DNA of 64,000 nt from Thermoproteota archaeon (lineage in GTDB: Archaea; Korarchaeota; Korarchaeia; Korarchaeales; Korarchaeaceae): contig JAOZFN010000007.1 in the NCBI GenBank assembly GCA_027492205.1, positions 276,045 through 340,044 on the forward strand, given 5' to 3'. A program made the position numbers and the translations under genes. This document shows positions 50,776-59,452 of the stretch, one piece after another; the first letter of the stretch is position 1, and every line of letters starts with the position of its first letter. The notes below the pieces were generated by a model. It was not told the DNA's origin. It ran no database searches and saw only the letters and a program-made list of their open reading frames with translations.

Positions 50776-52908
50776 CTACAGCACTTCGAGGATCTCCGAG
50801 TAGAGTGGCTTCAGTCTGGCTCTGGCCTCTACTTCGTCTAGGTGAGTTCCAGAGGCCGCTGCAAGAGCCCTGAGCACGTCTAGGTCGTATTCAGGCCTTT
50901 TCCCCTCGCCCCTCCCCGCCTCTCGGTACTGCTCGGGCAGGGGGGGCCATGTCGCCTCGGCGTACTTCCGGAACACCGAGTCCAGTCGCTCCACCACCTC
51001 GGGGTCGCCGAGGTCGGGCACCCGCATCGCGCGGAGGTGCCACACGTAGATGTGGCCGAACGCCCCCTCCACCGTCGTGAACATCGCCCTCAACCAGGCG
51101 ACGGCGAAGGTGCTGTTCAGCCAGGCGCAGAGCGCCCTCTCCCTCCGGGGGTCCAGCCTGACCATGTGCGCCCTCGAGGAGGCTATTACCCGGGGGCTCC
51201 AAGTCGCGACGAGCGGCGTCGAGTCGAACCTCACGGCCTCGGGAACCAAGAGACGGCCACCTCTCTCCCTGTAGAACCTCTCGGCGTCTGCAGACTTTGG
51301 AGAGATCCTCTGGGCCAGGCGTGGGTCGAACTCGAGCCTGCCGAACGCCTCCCTGCCGGCGCTGCTCAAGATCATCAGCGCCCCCTCAGGGGAGTGGACG
51401 AACCTGGAGGAGAACTCGCGCCCCCTGAACCTCCTCGGGTTGGTCACCCTGAGGCCGGACGCGTCCGCGAGCCTCGTGAGCCTCGTCCTGAGGCCGGGCA
51501 GCCGCCCCCCGGTCATGCGCACGACGAGGCGCTCCACCATTTGGGGAAGCCCCAGGACGGGCGACAGGTTCCAGACGAACTCCTCCACCAGCCCGCGCCG
51601 AACGAGCCGGACCTCCGCCTCGGCGCGGCCGGCCCTCGTGATCCCCTGAGACCCCCTCCCGACGAGCCTCGCGACCTCGGCCGCGAGCAGGGCGCCCTCC
51701 AGGGGGGTCTCGGGCTGCCTCCTGAGGATCACCACGGCCGTCGGCGGGGGCGCGCCGCCCGCGGCCCCACCCCCTGCCTCGCCTTCCCCGCCCCCCAGCT
51801 TCCTCGCCACCACCAGCACCTCGGAGAGCTGGGTGGACTGGCTGAGGCTCTCACCGCCTCTGGGCACCACGACGCACTCGAGGTGGTAGCCTGAGACCAG
51901 CGCGGCCCTCATCAGGAGGTACGCGGCCCCCTCGAGCGCCGCCCTGGGGAGGACCAGCGCCACCCTCCCGCCCGGCCTGAGGTGCCTGTCGGCCAGGAAG
52001 AAGAAGGGGAGCGCCGCCCCGGCCCTGAGTGGATCCACGCTCCCCCTGGTGAAGGTGCGCCCCTCCCCGACGAGTGCCCCGTAGATCCGCCTAACCCCCT
52101 CCCTCTCCACGGCGGAGGTCTCGACGTCTCTGACCAGGCGGGTGTACTCCGACCAGAGCCTCCGAAATCCCTGGGGGGTGGTCGCGTAGTCGAATATCCT
52201 GGGCCTTGATCCCCCCCTCCCCGGGGCGGTGGTCCGGGAGAACGGGGGGTTCATTATCACGAGGTCGAACCTGGGAACGCGAACCTCAGCGGGGGGGAGA
52301 TCTCGCCCCTCGAGGCCTCCCCACCAGAGGTCCAGAGATCCCAGCGAGCCCGACTCGTCCACCGGGAGGTGTCGCAGGACGACCCGTGTGTCGGAGCCCT
52401 TCCCCCGCGAGGTCAGGAACTCCCTCGCCGCTCTCAGGGCGTCCGCAGAGGCGTCAAACCCCCACAGGCACCCGCCCGGTCTGCCCCCGCCGCCCTCTCG
52501 ACTGGGGTGCGCCTCCCCACCCCGCGCCGGCCCCTCGCCGGCCAGCCGCGAGAGTGTCTCGAGGGCGGCGTGGGACGCCACCAGGAGCACCCCCTCGCCG
52601 CAGGCGAAGTCGCACACCCAGAGGCCCCCGTCGGGATTCTCCGGGGGCCAGCCGTCTCCTGGGGAGAAGATCGCCAGGAAGGCCAGGAGGTACGCTATCG
52701 GCTCCCTCGTGTAGAAGGCCGCGTAGCCCTTCCTGGCGATCTGGTCTCCCGGGGGTCGGCGCGGGCGGGGACCCCCTCGTTCCCCGGTCGTCCCTCCCCC
52801 GGCGGACCCGCGATTCCACCGGCTGGCGAGTTCCGCCAGCGCGTCTGCTGCCGCGGCGGAGGTTGGATCGCCGGGCGGGGCCTCACCCGGGGCGAGCTCA
52901 GGGGACAT
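50776..52908 (-). CDS. N6-adenine DNA methyltransferase-like protein
   Basis: 710 residues from the ATG at 52908; the open frame runs 690 bases farther up but that part is not protein-like and contains another gene. Motif X-like YAAFYTREPIAYLLAFLA precedes motif I CDFACGEGVLLVAS, and motif IV is MNPPFS; these define a gamma-class N6-adenine methylase. The C-terminal third (NLSPVLGLPQMVERLVVRMT ... CAWLNSTFAVAW) resembles type I/IIG specificity regions. Two Gly/Pro/Arg-rich inserts (around residues 25-50 and 365-385) are unusual. No nuclease motif or separate restriction subunit is evident, so it may be an orphan methylase. Confidence 0.82.
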   Translation of the reverse strand: MSPELAPGEAPPGDPTSAAAADALAELASRWNRGSAGGGTTGERGGPRPRRPPGDQIARKGYAAFYTREPIAYLLAFLAIFSPGDGWPPENPDGGLWVCDFACGEGVLLVASHAALETLSRLAGEGPARGGEAHPSREGGGGRPGGCLWGFDASADALRAAREFLTSRGKGSDTRVVLRHLPVDESGSLGSLDLWWGGLEGRDLPPAEVRVPRFDLVIMNPPFSRTTAPGRGGSRPRIFDYATTPQGFRRLWSEYTRLVRDVETSAVEREGVRRIYGALVGEGRTFTRGSVDPLRAGAALPFFFLADRHLRPGGRVALVLPRAALEGAAYLLMRAALVSGYHLECVVVPRGGESLSQSTQLSEVLVVARKLGGGEGEAGGGAAGGAPPPTAVVILRRQPETPLEGALLAAEVARLVGRGSQGITRAGRAEAEVRLVRRGLVEEFVWNLSPVLGLPQMVERLVVRMTGGRLPGLRTRLTRLADASGLRVTNPRRFRGREFSSRFVHSPEGALMILSSAGREAFGRLEFDPRLAQRISPKSADAERFYRERGGRLLVPEAVRFDSTPLVATWSPRVIASSRAHMVRLDPRRERALCAWLNSTFAVAWLRAMFTTVEGAFGHIYVWHLRAMRVPDLGDPEVVERLDSVFRKYAEATWPPLPEQYREAGRGEGKRPEYDLDVLRALAAASGTHLDEVEARARLKPLYSEILEVL

Positions 52909-53096
52909 GGTGGACTCCCCCTCTGAGGGGGCGGCCGACGACCCGCCCCGGGGGACGCCCAGGCGGCGGATGGGTGACCTATGCGGGGCGAGCGGGGAGT
53001 TCAATGGGTCCCGCCTGACCCCGCGCGGGGATTGATAATAGCCTTCTCGGCGGCTGAAGTTCCCGCGGGCGCGAATCCCGGGAGTGGATCTCCTGC

Positions 53097-53237
53097 TCAC
53101 TGCCTCAGGGGCTCCTCGATCTCTCGGAAGAACCTCCTCTCCCTCCGCCGAAACTCCCACAGCGGGGCGGCGGAGAGCTGCGAGCGAATGACCTGTGGGA
53201 CCTTCTTTACGTTGAATGATACTACCACATTTGACAT
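53097..53237 (-). CDS. 46-residue basic protein
   Basis: A small frame from the ATG at 53237: MSNVVVSFNVKKVPQVIRSQ, then LWEFRRRERRFFREIEEP and a TGA. The first strand followed by helices, and its basic character, fit a ribbon-helix-helix-like DNA-binding protein, though too little is visible to be sure. A TTAAATAG box at 53273-53280 lies upstream and the region is AT-richer than the rest. It is 190 bases before the methylase gene on the same strand and could be its control protein. Confidence 0.45.
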   Translation of the reverse strand: MSNVVVSFNVKKVPQVIRSQLSAAPLWEFRRRERRFFREIEEPLRQ

Positions 53238-53479
53238 TTTCCTGTATAACCCATTGAACACAAAAAGCCTTGCTATTTAAGGATCGTGGTGAAAGATCCG
53301 ACGCCTGCGCGCCCCTCTGGCCGCGCCCGGTCGCGTCCATCCCGTAGAGGTATATCTCCGTTTTCTTTGCTGTAGATTGCCAAGATTCGGGTCTTGGGGA
53401 TCGCTTCACACCGCTGACGCCGGGGCCGCGACTTGCTTTATAACCTGTGGGCGGCCCGATTGCCGCATGCTGCAGGGAG

Positions 53480-54316
53480 GTGATCGCCTTTTCCGGTGGA
53501 GGGGAGAGGCACCCGCTGGCGTTCCCCAGGGTGTTCAAGGCGGGAGGCCGCAGGGTGCTAGAGGTATCGGTCCTCCTCGATAATCGGCCCGGCGCCATGG
53601 CCGGGGTCGCCAGCTATTTGGGGGAGAGGGGGGTGAACATCCTCTCGGGCGTCCACCACCATGTCGCTGAGGGCTGGGAGGACGAGGGGTGGTGGTGCTT
53701 CTTCGTGGAGTGCGACGAGGCCGAGGTCGACCGGGTTCGAGAGTGCCTGAGAGAGCTGGGACAGCTTGAGGGCGTGAGGCGCGTTCAGGTGTCGGAGGCG
53801 AACGTGGGGGGCCTGGCGGTGGACAGACACCACTCGGTCCAGCTCATGGGCGTCGACAGGGTGGTGACCTTCAGGACTGGGTGGATAGACGGCATATTCC
53901 GCGAGATATACAGGAGGTGGGGAGACGACGGCCGCAGGATGATCTACCTCGAGGGATACTACGGGGGCAGAAAGAGCTATGGTTTCTGGAGGGAGGCGTT
54001 CGGCCTGGAGGGCAGAGAACTCGCGGAGGCCGCCCTGGAGCTGTGGGTCGTGCTGGGCTGGGCCGAGGACGTCCGGGTCGTGGAGTTCGATCGGGCGCGG
54101 GGCGAGGCGACCGTGAGGGTGTGGGGGTCCTTTGAGGCCATCCAGCCGTCAGAAGGCCTGGTCTGCCACTTCCTGCTCGGGGCCGTCTCGGGGTTCCTGT
54201 CGGAGATGTTCGGCAAGCCCCTGTTCGGGCAGGAGACCAAGTGTCAAGCCGCCGGGGACGAGTACTGCGAGTTCGTGATAAGGGAGAAACCGTTCGTATT
54301 TGGGAGCGTGTCCTAA
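53480..54316 (+). CDS. ACT domain plus V4R (4-vinyl reductase) domain protein
   Basis: About 278 residues. The first 90 form an ACT-like ligand-sensing domain (VLEVSVLLDNRPGAMAGVAS, then YLGERGVNILSGVHHH). The rest is a V4R domain: WIDGIFREIYRRWGDDGRRM, FGKPLFGQETKCQAAGDEYC ending CEFVIREKP, with the two Cys and Glu typical of this small-molecule and lipid-binding family. Such proteins are archaeal sensors. A TTTATAAC element at 53435-53442 supports GTG at 53480; an in-frame GTG at 53447 lies too close to it. Confidence 0.8.
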   Translation: MIAFSGGGERHPLAFPRVFKAGGRRVLEVSVLLDNRPGAMAGVASYLGERGVNILSGVHHHVAEGWEDEGWWCFFVECDEAEVDRVRECLRELGQLEGVRRVQVSEANVGGLAVDRHHSVQLMGVDRVVTFRTGWIDGIFREIYRRWGDDGRRMIYLEGYYGGRKSYGFWREAFGLEGRELAEAALELWVVLGWAEDVRVVEFDRARGEATVRVWGSFEAIQPSEGLVCHFLLGAVSGFLSEMFGKPLFGQETKCQAAGDEYCEFVIREKPFVFGSVS

Positions 54317-54421
54317 ACCGAGGGCTGCCGGACGATTGCCAGCAGAGATGCTCTAGAGCTTGCTGAGCCGCTCCACAGCCGAAACGAGTTCCGATCGAGA
54401 TCGCCGCCAGCGGCCGATCCG

Positions 54422-55077
54422 GTGCCTATGGCAAGAATCACAAATTTGTCAAAGTTCGCGCGCGAGCCAGTGAGCGGAGGCGCGGCCCCTCCCAGGATCG
54501 CCGGCTCTCCCGGGGATCGCCCGGTGGGATCTCGGCGCACCTTTCAGGTCGGGATGGAATCCTCCTCTCGCGCGTGGGGTATCCACAAGGCGGTATCGGC
54601 CGTCCGGCACGCTCTCAGGGCCGCTTCCAGCGGTGAGAGGGTCCTCTATGTCTCGGTCACGCGCGGCCCCCGGCGTATCAGGGAGGCCGCGGAGCGCCTC
54701 GGAGTGGGCCTTTGGGAATTTGAGGAGCGCGGACTTCTGAGGCTCCTCCGCATCACGCCTGCCGCAAGGCAGGAGGGGGCCCAGCAAGCTCTGCTGGACT
54801 TCACAGAGGAGCTGAGGTCCTTCTCACCCGACCTGTCGTCATAGAAGGGCCGCGCTCTGTTCGCCAACCTGTGCCTCTACACGCTTTTTGGGCCCTTCGG
54901 GGAAGGGTTCTACGGTTGGCAGAGGAGGGCGAGCTCGCCGACGTGGTCATCGCGAACGAAGAAGGACTCGACCTCAACCCGGCTGCCAAGCAGTTCACCG
55001 TGGAGATGAGCAACGTGGTCGTCCGACTCGGCTGGGGGAAGATCGAGAACGTCCGAGTGAGGACCATGAACATCTGA
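54422..55077 (+). pseudogene. Decayed KaiC/RadA-like ATPase gene, 3' part
   Basis: The first frame reads HALRAASSGERVLYVSVTRG and, after ERLGVGLWEFEERGLLRLLR, ALLDFTEELRSFSPD before a stop at 54842. The frame one base off continues RPVVIEGPRSV, AEEGELADVVIANEEGLDLN and FTVEMSNVVVRLGWGKIENV to a TGA at 55077. Joined, the pieces give the strand-helix order and the final VRVRTM-like strand of a KaiC-type RecA-fold protein, without its Walker A part. A single-base shift near 54835 breaks it. Confidence 0.5.
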
Positions 55078-55091
55078 AGCGTTGGACTCGA

Positions 55092-55500
55092 GGTGGCCAG
55101 GCCTTCTCGGGAGTTCGTAATCTCCAAGGAGCTTGGAGGGGCCCTGGTGCTGGCCATCACCCGCAGCCTGTACGACCTCCCCGGTCGGGGAATCCCATTA
55201 GCTTGTGGTGAAGAAGCTGAAGGAACTCCTCGGAGGCGAGATCCCACGTGGATCCGTGACCGCGATAGTCGGTGGAACCGGCGCGGGCAAGGGGGAGCTG
55301 GCCGACATCTCGGCCGAGGTGCGAAACGCGGTGGGAGGGTCCACGTGCTTAGCTTCGACCTGCCATGGTCCGACGTTGAGGCGCTCCCAAGGGGTCGAAG
55401 GGCGCGGTCATGCTGGTGGAGGGGGGTCCAGCCGTCCGGGGAGTTCGTCAAGAGCGCGGTGCGTCAAGCGACCACGCGCATTGCGAGAGCCTCGGCATCA
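55092..55500 (+). pseudogene. Decayed KaiC-like ATPase gene, Walker A part
   Basis: Frames read ARPSREFVISKELGGALVLA (from a GTG at 55092), then VVKKLKELLGGEIPRGSVTA with IVGGTGAGKGELAD (Walker A), then VHVLSFDLPWSDVEAL and, in a third frame, GSKGAVMLVEGGPAV. These resemble the N-terminal half of a KaiC/Rad55-type ATPase and are broken by three or more frameshifts. The remaining sequence up to 55545 is not clearly coding. Confidence 0.45.
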
Positions 55501-55544
55501 GCTGGCTGAATCTCCATCGCGGGATATTGCGAATGAGAACCCCC

Positions 55545-55619
55545 GAGGGTGGGAGTGCGATCTGGGCCTGGTTGCCCAAGACCAAACCGCATCCGCCTTG
55601 CGGGCGGAGTTGCCCTCCC
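55545..55619 (-). ncRNA. 75-nt structured RNA, copy A
   Basis: Transcript inferred on the minus strand from GGGAGGGCAACTCCGCC (5' end near 55619) to CTCCCACCCTC (3' end near 55545). Four helices: closing stem 1-5/65-69, hairpin 12-17/23-28 with loop CGCAA, a 10-bp stem 29-38/55-64, and an apical 5-bp stem with a GCAA tetraloop at 45-48. A TATA box (CTTTAAATAC) is centred 26 bases upstream of position 1. The same length, order and motifs recur at 59135-59209. No recognised RNA family. Confidence 0.7.
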
Positions 55620-55640
55620 GATATCGATTGGAGGGCGGGA

Positions 55641-55650
55641 GTATTTAAAG
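55641..55650 (-). promoter_or_regulatory. TATA box of RNA copy A
   Basis: CTTTAAATAC on the minus strand, centred about 26 bases before the inferred RNA 5' end at 55619. Confidence 0.65.
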
Positions 55651-55758
55651 TAAGGGGGTCAAGCTGCGGAGATAGAACGTAAGAGAAGCCTTTGAATCGC
55701 ATTCCGGCCTGTCGAGCTCGCTTTAAGTGGAAATGGGGTTACCTCCGAGACCTAGCCC

Positions 55759-56124
55759 TCAGCCCCTGGCCTTCACCAGCAGCCAGTTCTCCGACCCTCT
55801 CATCCTGATCAGGGCGTACTTGCCCCTCATCCTCCCTCCCCTGGCCACGAAGGTGATCTTGTCTGGGGTTCTCTCGAGGAGTTCGTACTCGCCCCGATCC
55901 CATATCCTGACCTCTCCTGCCCCGTAGTGCCCCTCGGGAATCACCCCCTCGAAGTCCGCATACTCCAGCGGGTGGTCCTCGGTCTGCACCGCCAGCCTCC
56001 TCACTCCCGGCTCCGTCGGGATCCCCTTCGGAATGGCCCACGACTTGAGGACGCCGTCCATCTCCAGCCTCAGGTCCCAGTGCAGCCTCCTCGCGTGGTG
56101 CTCTTGGACGACGAATATGGGCAT
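55759..56124 (-). CDS. LigD-type 3'-phosphoesterase domain protein
   Basis: 121 residues of the phosphoesterase (PE) module of bacterial LigD, here free-standing. The catalytic run is FVVQEHHARRLHWDLRLEMD (two His, Arg, Asp/Glu set), followed by SWAIPKGIP, AVQTEDHPLEYADFEG and EGHYGAGEVRIWDRG. PE enzymes trim 3'-ribonucleotides and 3'-phosphates at DNA ends. The ATG at 56124 is chosen because an ACTAAAAAGG box lies about 30 bases upstream; a TTG at 56142 would be too near it. Confidence 0.9.
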   Translation of the reverse strand: MPIFVVQEHHARRLHWDLRLEMDGVLKSWAIPKGIPTEPGVRRLAVQTEDHPLEYADFEGVIPEGHYGAGEVRIWDRGEYELLERTPDKITFVARGGRMRGKYALIRMRGSENWLLVKARG

Positions 56125-56242
56125 GCCCGGTCTGGTAGCCAACGCCGCGGGCCCTTTTTAGTCACGCTCCTCATTTTCAGAGGAGCTCCCGTCGGAGGTG
56201 GGCTTATTACGCGGCCGGCGGCGGGCTCGGAGGGAAGCGCCC

Positions 56243-57532
56243 TTGCCCGGCATAGTGGTCGTTGGGATGCAGTTCGGGGATGAGAGCAAGGGGGCCGTCG
56301 TGGACTACCTGTCCAGGGATGCAGACCTCGTGGTGAGGTACAACGGCGGGGCCAACGCGGGCCACACAGTCGCCACCGGAGACCTGAGGCTCAAGTTCCG
56401 CCTCATGCCGTCCGGCGCCCTCTGGGGAAAGAGGCTCGTCATCGGAAATGGGGTCGTGGTGGATCCAAAGGTCCTGCTGGACGAGATTAAGGCTCTGAGG
56501 GAGGTGGGCGTGGAGCCGAACCTGCTGTTGAGCAGGAAGGCCCACGTGGTCATGCCCTACCACAAGGTCATAGACGCCGGCAAGATGGCCGGATCGCTGG
56601 GCACCACCAAGAGGGGGATAGGCCCGACCTACGCCGACAAGGCCAGGAGGACCGACGCGATCAGGGTGGACGATCTCGTGGGGCCGAGGTTCAGGGAGAG
56701 ACTCGAGTCCGTGCTCAGGTTCAAGCTGGACGAACTCGTCGCCTACGGCATCGTGAGGAGGGAGGAGGACCTTCCCAAGTACCTTGAGGAGGTCTACGGG
56801 GAGTACTCGGAGTACGGAAGGGAACTCAGGCCCTACGCGGGCGAGGCCTACCTCGAGGTGAACCGGGCCCTGGACGAGGGCAAGGTCGTCCTGTTCGAGG
56901 GGGCCCAGGGCACCCTGCTGGACTTGGACCACGGGACCTACCCCTACGTCACCTCCTCAAACCCCGTGGCCGGAGGGGCGTGCGTTGGAGTGGGGGTCGG
57001 GCCCACCAGGATAGACAGGGTGATAGGCGTGGCCAAGGCCTACACCACCAGGGTGGGCGCGGGTCCGTTCCCGACGGAGATCCACGACGAGCTCGGCGAC
57101 AGGATCAGGGAGAGGGGAGGCGAGTACGGCACCGTGACGGGGAGGCCCAGGAGGTGCGGGTGGCTCGACCTGCCCATGCTCAGGTACTCGATCATGATCA
57201 ACGGGATCACCGAGATCGCCCTCCGCAAGCTGGACGTGCTGGGCGGGACAAGGCCCCTGAAGGTGGCCGTGGCGTACGAGATCGACGGCGAGGAGAGGGA
57301 GGTCATGACGCCCTTCGTCTCCGACCTGGAGAGGGTGAGGCCCGTCTACGAGGAGCTGGACGGGTGGGAAGAGCTCTCTCCGGGTGAGTGGGGGAGGGTT
57401 GCGAGGCGGGGGTACGACGCCCTCCCGAGGGGCGCGAGGGACTACGTGGAGTTCATCGAGGAGAGGCTCGGCGTGCCCGTGACGATGGTGGGCGTGGGTC
57501 CGAGGCGGGAGGACACCATCGAGAGGGTGTAA
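56243..57532 (+). CDS. purA: Adenylosuccinate synthetase
   Basis: GTP-dependent enzyme that joins IMP and aspartate in AMP synthesis. It has the P-loop-like FGDESKGAVVDY, the GGANAGHTV segment, GTTKRGIGPTYADKARR, EGAQGTLLDLDHGTYPYVTS and TVTGRPRRCGWLDLP, all strongly conserved. The TTG at 56243 gives the usual N-terminus (MPGIVVVGMQFGDESKG). The family's usual WGDEGKG reads FGDESKG here. An upstream CTTATTACG element could be its TATA box. About 430 residues, complete. Confidence 0.95.
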   Translation: MPGIVVVGMQFGDESKGAVVDYLSRDADLVVRYNGGANAGHTVATGDLRLKFRLMPSGALWGKRLVIGNGVVVDPKVLLDEIKALREVGVEPNLLLSRKAHVVMPYHKVIDAGKMAGSLGTTKRGIGPTYADKARRTDAIRVDDLVGPRFRERLESVLRFKLDELVAYGIVRREEDLPKYLEEVYGEYSEYGRELRPYAGEAYLEVNRALDEGKVVLFEGAQGTLLDLDHGTYPYVTSSNPVAGGACVGVGVGPTRIDRVIGVAKAYTTRVGAGPFPTEIHDELGDRIRERGGEYGTVTGRPRRCGWLDLPMLRYSIMINGITEIALRKLDVLGGTRPLKVAVAYEIDGEEREVMTPFVSDLERVRPVYEELDGWEELSPGEWGRVARRGYDALPRGARDYVEFIEERLGVPVTMVGVGPRREDTIERV

Positions 57533-57872
57533 CCTAGATCTCTGCCGAAGGGAGGCGCCTGGTGTCCAAGGGGATTACTATGGGGTCTGCTGTACCGCGC
57601 GGGGGAGCCTGGCGGTTCTGGCGGAGGTTATCTTTTCGTACCGGGTCTCCTGCCATCGACGGCCTTCGCAGTTTGTCTGGACGTACGAGGTTGCCGCGAG
57701 GGTGGAGGACCCAAGAGTGGCTCCATACCACGGGACCTGGACGCTGCAACCCGACACCGAGAGCACGTCAGCCCGTTTTTTCTACATACCCACAACCTTC
57801 GGGAGGTCCGAGGCGGGATGTCGGACCGGGGAGGCGCGAGCGATAAAATATGAGACCCAGGTTTAGCTCGCG
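57533..57872. other. Intergenic stretch, possible decayed coding sequence
   Basis: One plus-strand frame stays open from about 57563 to 57866 and reads EVIFSYRVSCHRRPS, FVWTYEVAARVEDPRVA and ARFFYIPTTFGRSEAG; a second frame has LFVPGLLPSTAFAVCLDV. They do not amount to a gene I can support. An ATAAAATATG element at 57843-57852 is the probable promoter of the following gene. Confidence 0.35.
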
Positions 57873-58454
57873 GTGCGAGGAGCGTTGTTGGGAGGCCGCG
57901 GGCGATTGGCTCTCCTCTTGGCTGCAGGGTTTGCGGCCGCTGCCCTGGCGTACGCGGCCTTGAAAGGCCCGGAAAGGCCCCCCTCCGCGGCGCGGATCGA
58001 GCTCTCGAGTCCCGCCTTCGAGGGAGGAGGAGTCATCCCGAGGAGGTACACCTGCGACGGCGAGGACGTCTCCCCTCCGCTAGAGTGGGGCGATCTCCCG
58101 GAGGGAACCCTGTCCCTGGCGCTGATAGTTTTCGATCCAGACGCCCCGGGTGGCGAGTTCACACACTGGTTGATCTACGGGATCCCCGCCGACGTCGGGG
58201 GGCTTCCCGAGGGAGTTCCCGGTGAGGGGGTCGTCGCCGGCCTGGGAACCCAGGGCCGGAACGACTTCGGGAGGATAGGGTACGGCGGTCCGTGCCCACC
58301 CCCGGGCCCCGCGCATCGGTACGTCTTCAGGCTCTTCGCCCTCGACGCGGAGCTCGACCTGCCGCCCGGAATCACCAGGGGCGAGCTGGAGGCGGCCGTT
58401 GAGGGGCACGTCTTGGGCGTGGGGGAGCTGGTAGGCCTGTACTCAAGGCCGTGA
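57873..58454 (+). CDS. PEBP/Raf-kinase-inhibitor-like protein (YbhB type), membrane anchored
   Basis: 193 residues. An N-terminal membrane helix (LALLLAAGFAAAALAYAALK) anchors a phosphatidylethanolamine-binding-protein domain: VIPRRYTCDGEDVSPPLEWG, VFDPDAPGGEFTHWLIYGIP, GRNDFGRIGYGGPCPPPGPA and HRYVFRLFALD, the two conserved ligand-site motifs. The ligand and role in archaea are not known. GTG start 27 bases after an ATAAAATATG promoter. The next gene follows 18 bases later and is probably cotranscribed. Confidence 0.92.
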   Translation: MRGALLGGRGRLALLLAAGFAAAALAYAALKGPERPPSAARIELSSPAFEGGGVIPRRYTCDGEDVSPPLEWGDLPEGTLSLALIVFDPDAPGGEFTHWLIYGIPADVGGLPEGVPGEGVVAGLGTQGRNDFGRIGYGGPCPPPGPAHRYVFRLFALDAELDLPPGITRGELEAAVEGHVLGVGELVGLYSRP

Positions 58455-58472
58455 GACTGGAGGCGCGCGGCC

Positions 58473-59033
58473 ATGGGCTACAGGGCCCACCTGCTGGCGG
58501 GGGGAGCGGTAGGGGTCGCCGCGGCCCTGACGCTCCGGGGCCTTGGCCTGAGTTCGGCGGGGGGCCTCTGCCCCGTGCTGGTCGTGGCATTCGCCCCCCT
58601 GGGCGCGCTGCTCCCCGACCTCGACGTGACCTCCTCGAAGGTCAGCAGACTGTCCGGGGCTCTGGCCGTCGGCTTCGTCGCCTGGGCTCTGATCTCTGAG
58701 GGGCCGCTGAGGTACTTCGCGCTCTGGTGGGTCGGGGTCGTCGTGGTAGGGTCGACGCTCGGCCCACTAGGCAGACACAGGTCGGCGTTCCACTGGGTCA
58801 TCCCGGTCCTCCTGATCGTCCCCCTCCTCTTCTCTCACTGGGCGCTAGAAGGCGAGGTGTCGGGGCCGCTCGACTTAAGCGGCCTCCACCTCCTGTTGAC
58901 GTCCCCTCTGGAGGAGTTCCGGGCGATCTGGGCCTCCTCTTGGCCCGGCGGCCCCCTGACCCCGGAGTTCTGCGCAACCGTAGGCGCGGTCCTCGGGGCC
59001 CTCTCTCACCTCTCTCTGGACCTGTACTTCTGA
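58473..59033 (+). CDS. YdjM/DUF457-like membrane-bound metal-dependent hydrolase
   Basis: 186 residues with about five membrane helices. Family signature: GYRAHLLAGG (first His), LLPDLDVTSSKV (Asp-x-Asp), a central HRSAFHW (His pair) and GALSHLSLDLYF (His ... Asp) at the end. These residues form the putative zinc site of the YdjM/LexA-regulated family. Substrate unknown. It follows the PEBP gene closely on the same strand. Confidence 0.88.
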   Translation: MGYRAHLLAGGAVGVAAALTLRGLGLSSAGGLCPVLVVAFAPLGALLPDLDVTSSKVSRLSGALAVGFVAWALISEGPLRYFALWWVGVVVVGSTLGPLGRHRSAFHWVIPVLLIVPLLFSHWALEGEVSGPLDLSGLHLLLTSPLEEFRAIWASSWPGGPLTPEFCATVGAVLGALSHLSLDLYF

Positions 59034-59134
59034 GTCCGGTGGTCGAGGGGTCTCGGCGCCTGATGCGGTCCCGTTAAGCTTGGAAGGGCCGCAAAGCCTG
59101 TTCAGGCGCAGAGTACATTGGAACGAGACCCCTT

Positions 59135-59209
59135 GAGGGTGGGAGAGCGATCCATTCCTCAGTTGCCCGAGGTGAGATCGCCTCCGCCTTTCGGCGGAGT
59201 TGCCCTCCC
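59135..59209 (-). ncRNA. 75-nt structured RNA, copy B
   Basis: The minus strand reads GGGAGGGCAACTCCGCC (5' end near 59209) to CTCCCACCCTC (near 59135), exactly 75 nt like copy A. Helices: 1-5/65-69; CTCCGCC-GAAA-GGCGGAG (11-28, GNRA loop); GCGATC (29-34)/GATCGC (58-63); CCTCGG-GCAA-CTGAGG (38-53). Compared with copy A, the third and fourth stems differ in sequence but remain paired, which is strong evidence for a selected RNA fold. TATA box AGTTTAAATA is centred about 25 bases upstream. Confidence 0.72.
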
Positions 59210-59227
59210 GAGCCACTTCCCGGCCCG

Positions 59228-59240
59228 GGTATTTAAACTA
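59228..59240 (-). promoter_or_regulatory. TATA box of RNA copy B
   Basis: TAGTTTAAATACC on the minus strand; spacing to the inferred RNA 5' end matches copy A within one base. Confidence 0.65.
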
Positions 59241-59452
59241 GGGGGCGCCGTCGCACGCGCGCGGAGGGCGGCCCGCGGGCCGGAGGGACATCGGTCTCGC
59301 CCTCCACTTCCGTTCGCTGGACCGATAGGTCTTCCACTCGTCTCGGGAGGATCGTTCACTTGTGGTCGCTGACCATAATGCGGCGGTCGCCGACCTTGAG
59401 ACGCGTAAGGGCGTCCGTCGGAGGGATGAGAGGCGCCGCGCGCGTGCCGAGA

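Noticed and set aside
50776..53598. A single 940-residue methylase reading from 53598
   Set aside because: The first 230 codons are low-complexity and not protein-like, include the AT-rich promoter and the 46-residue gene, and the methylase begins normally at ATG 52908.
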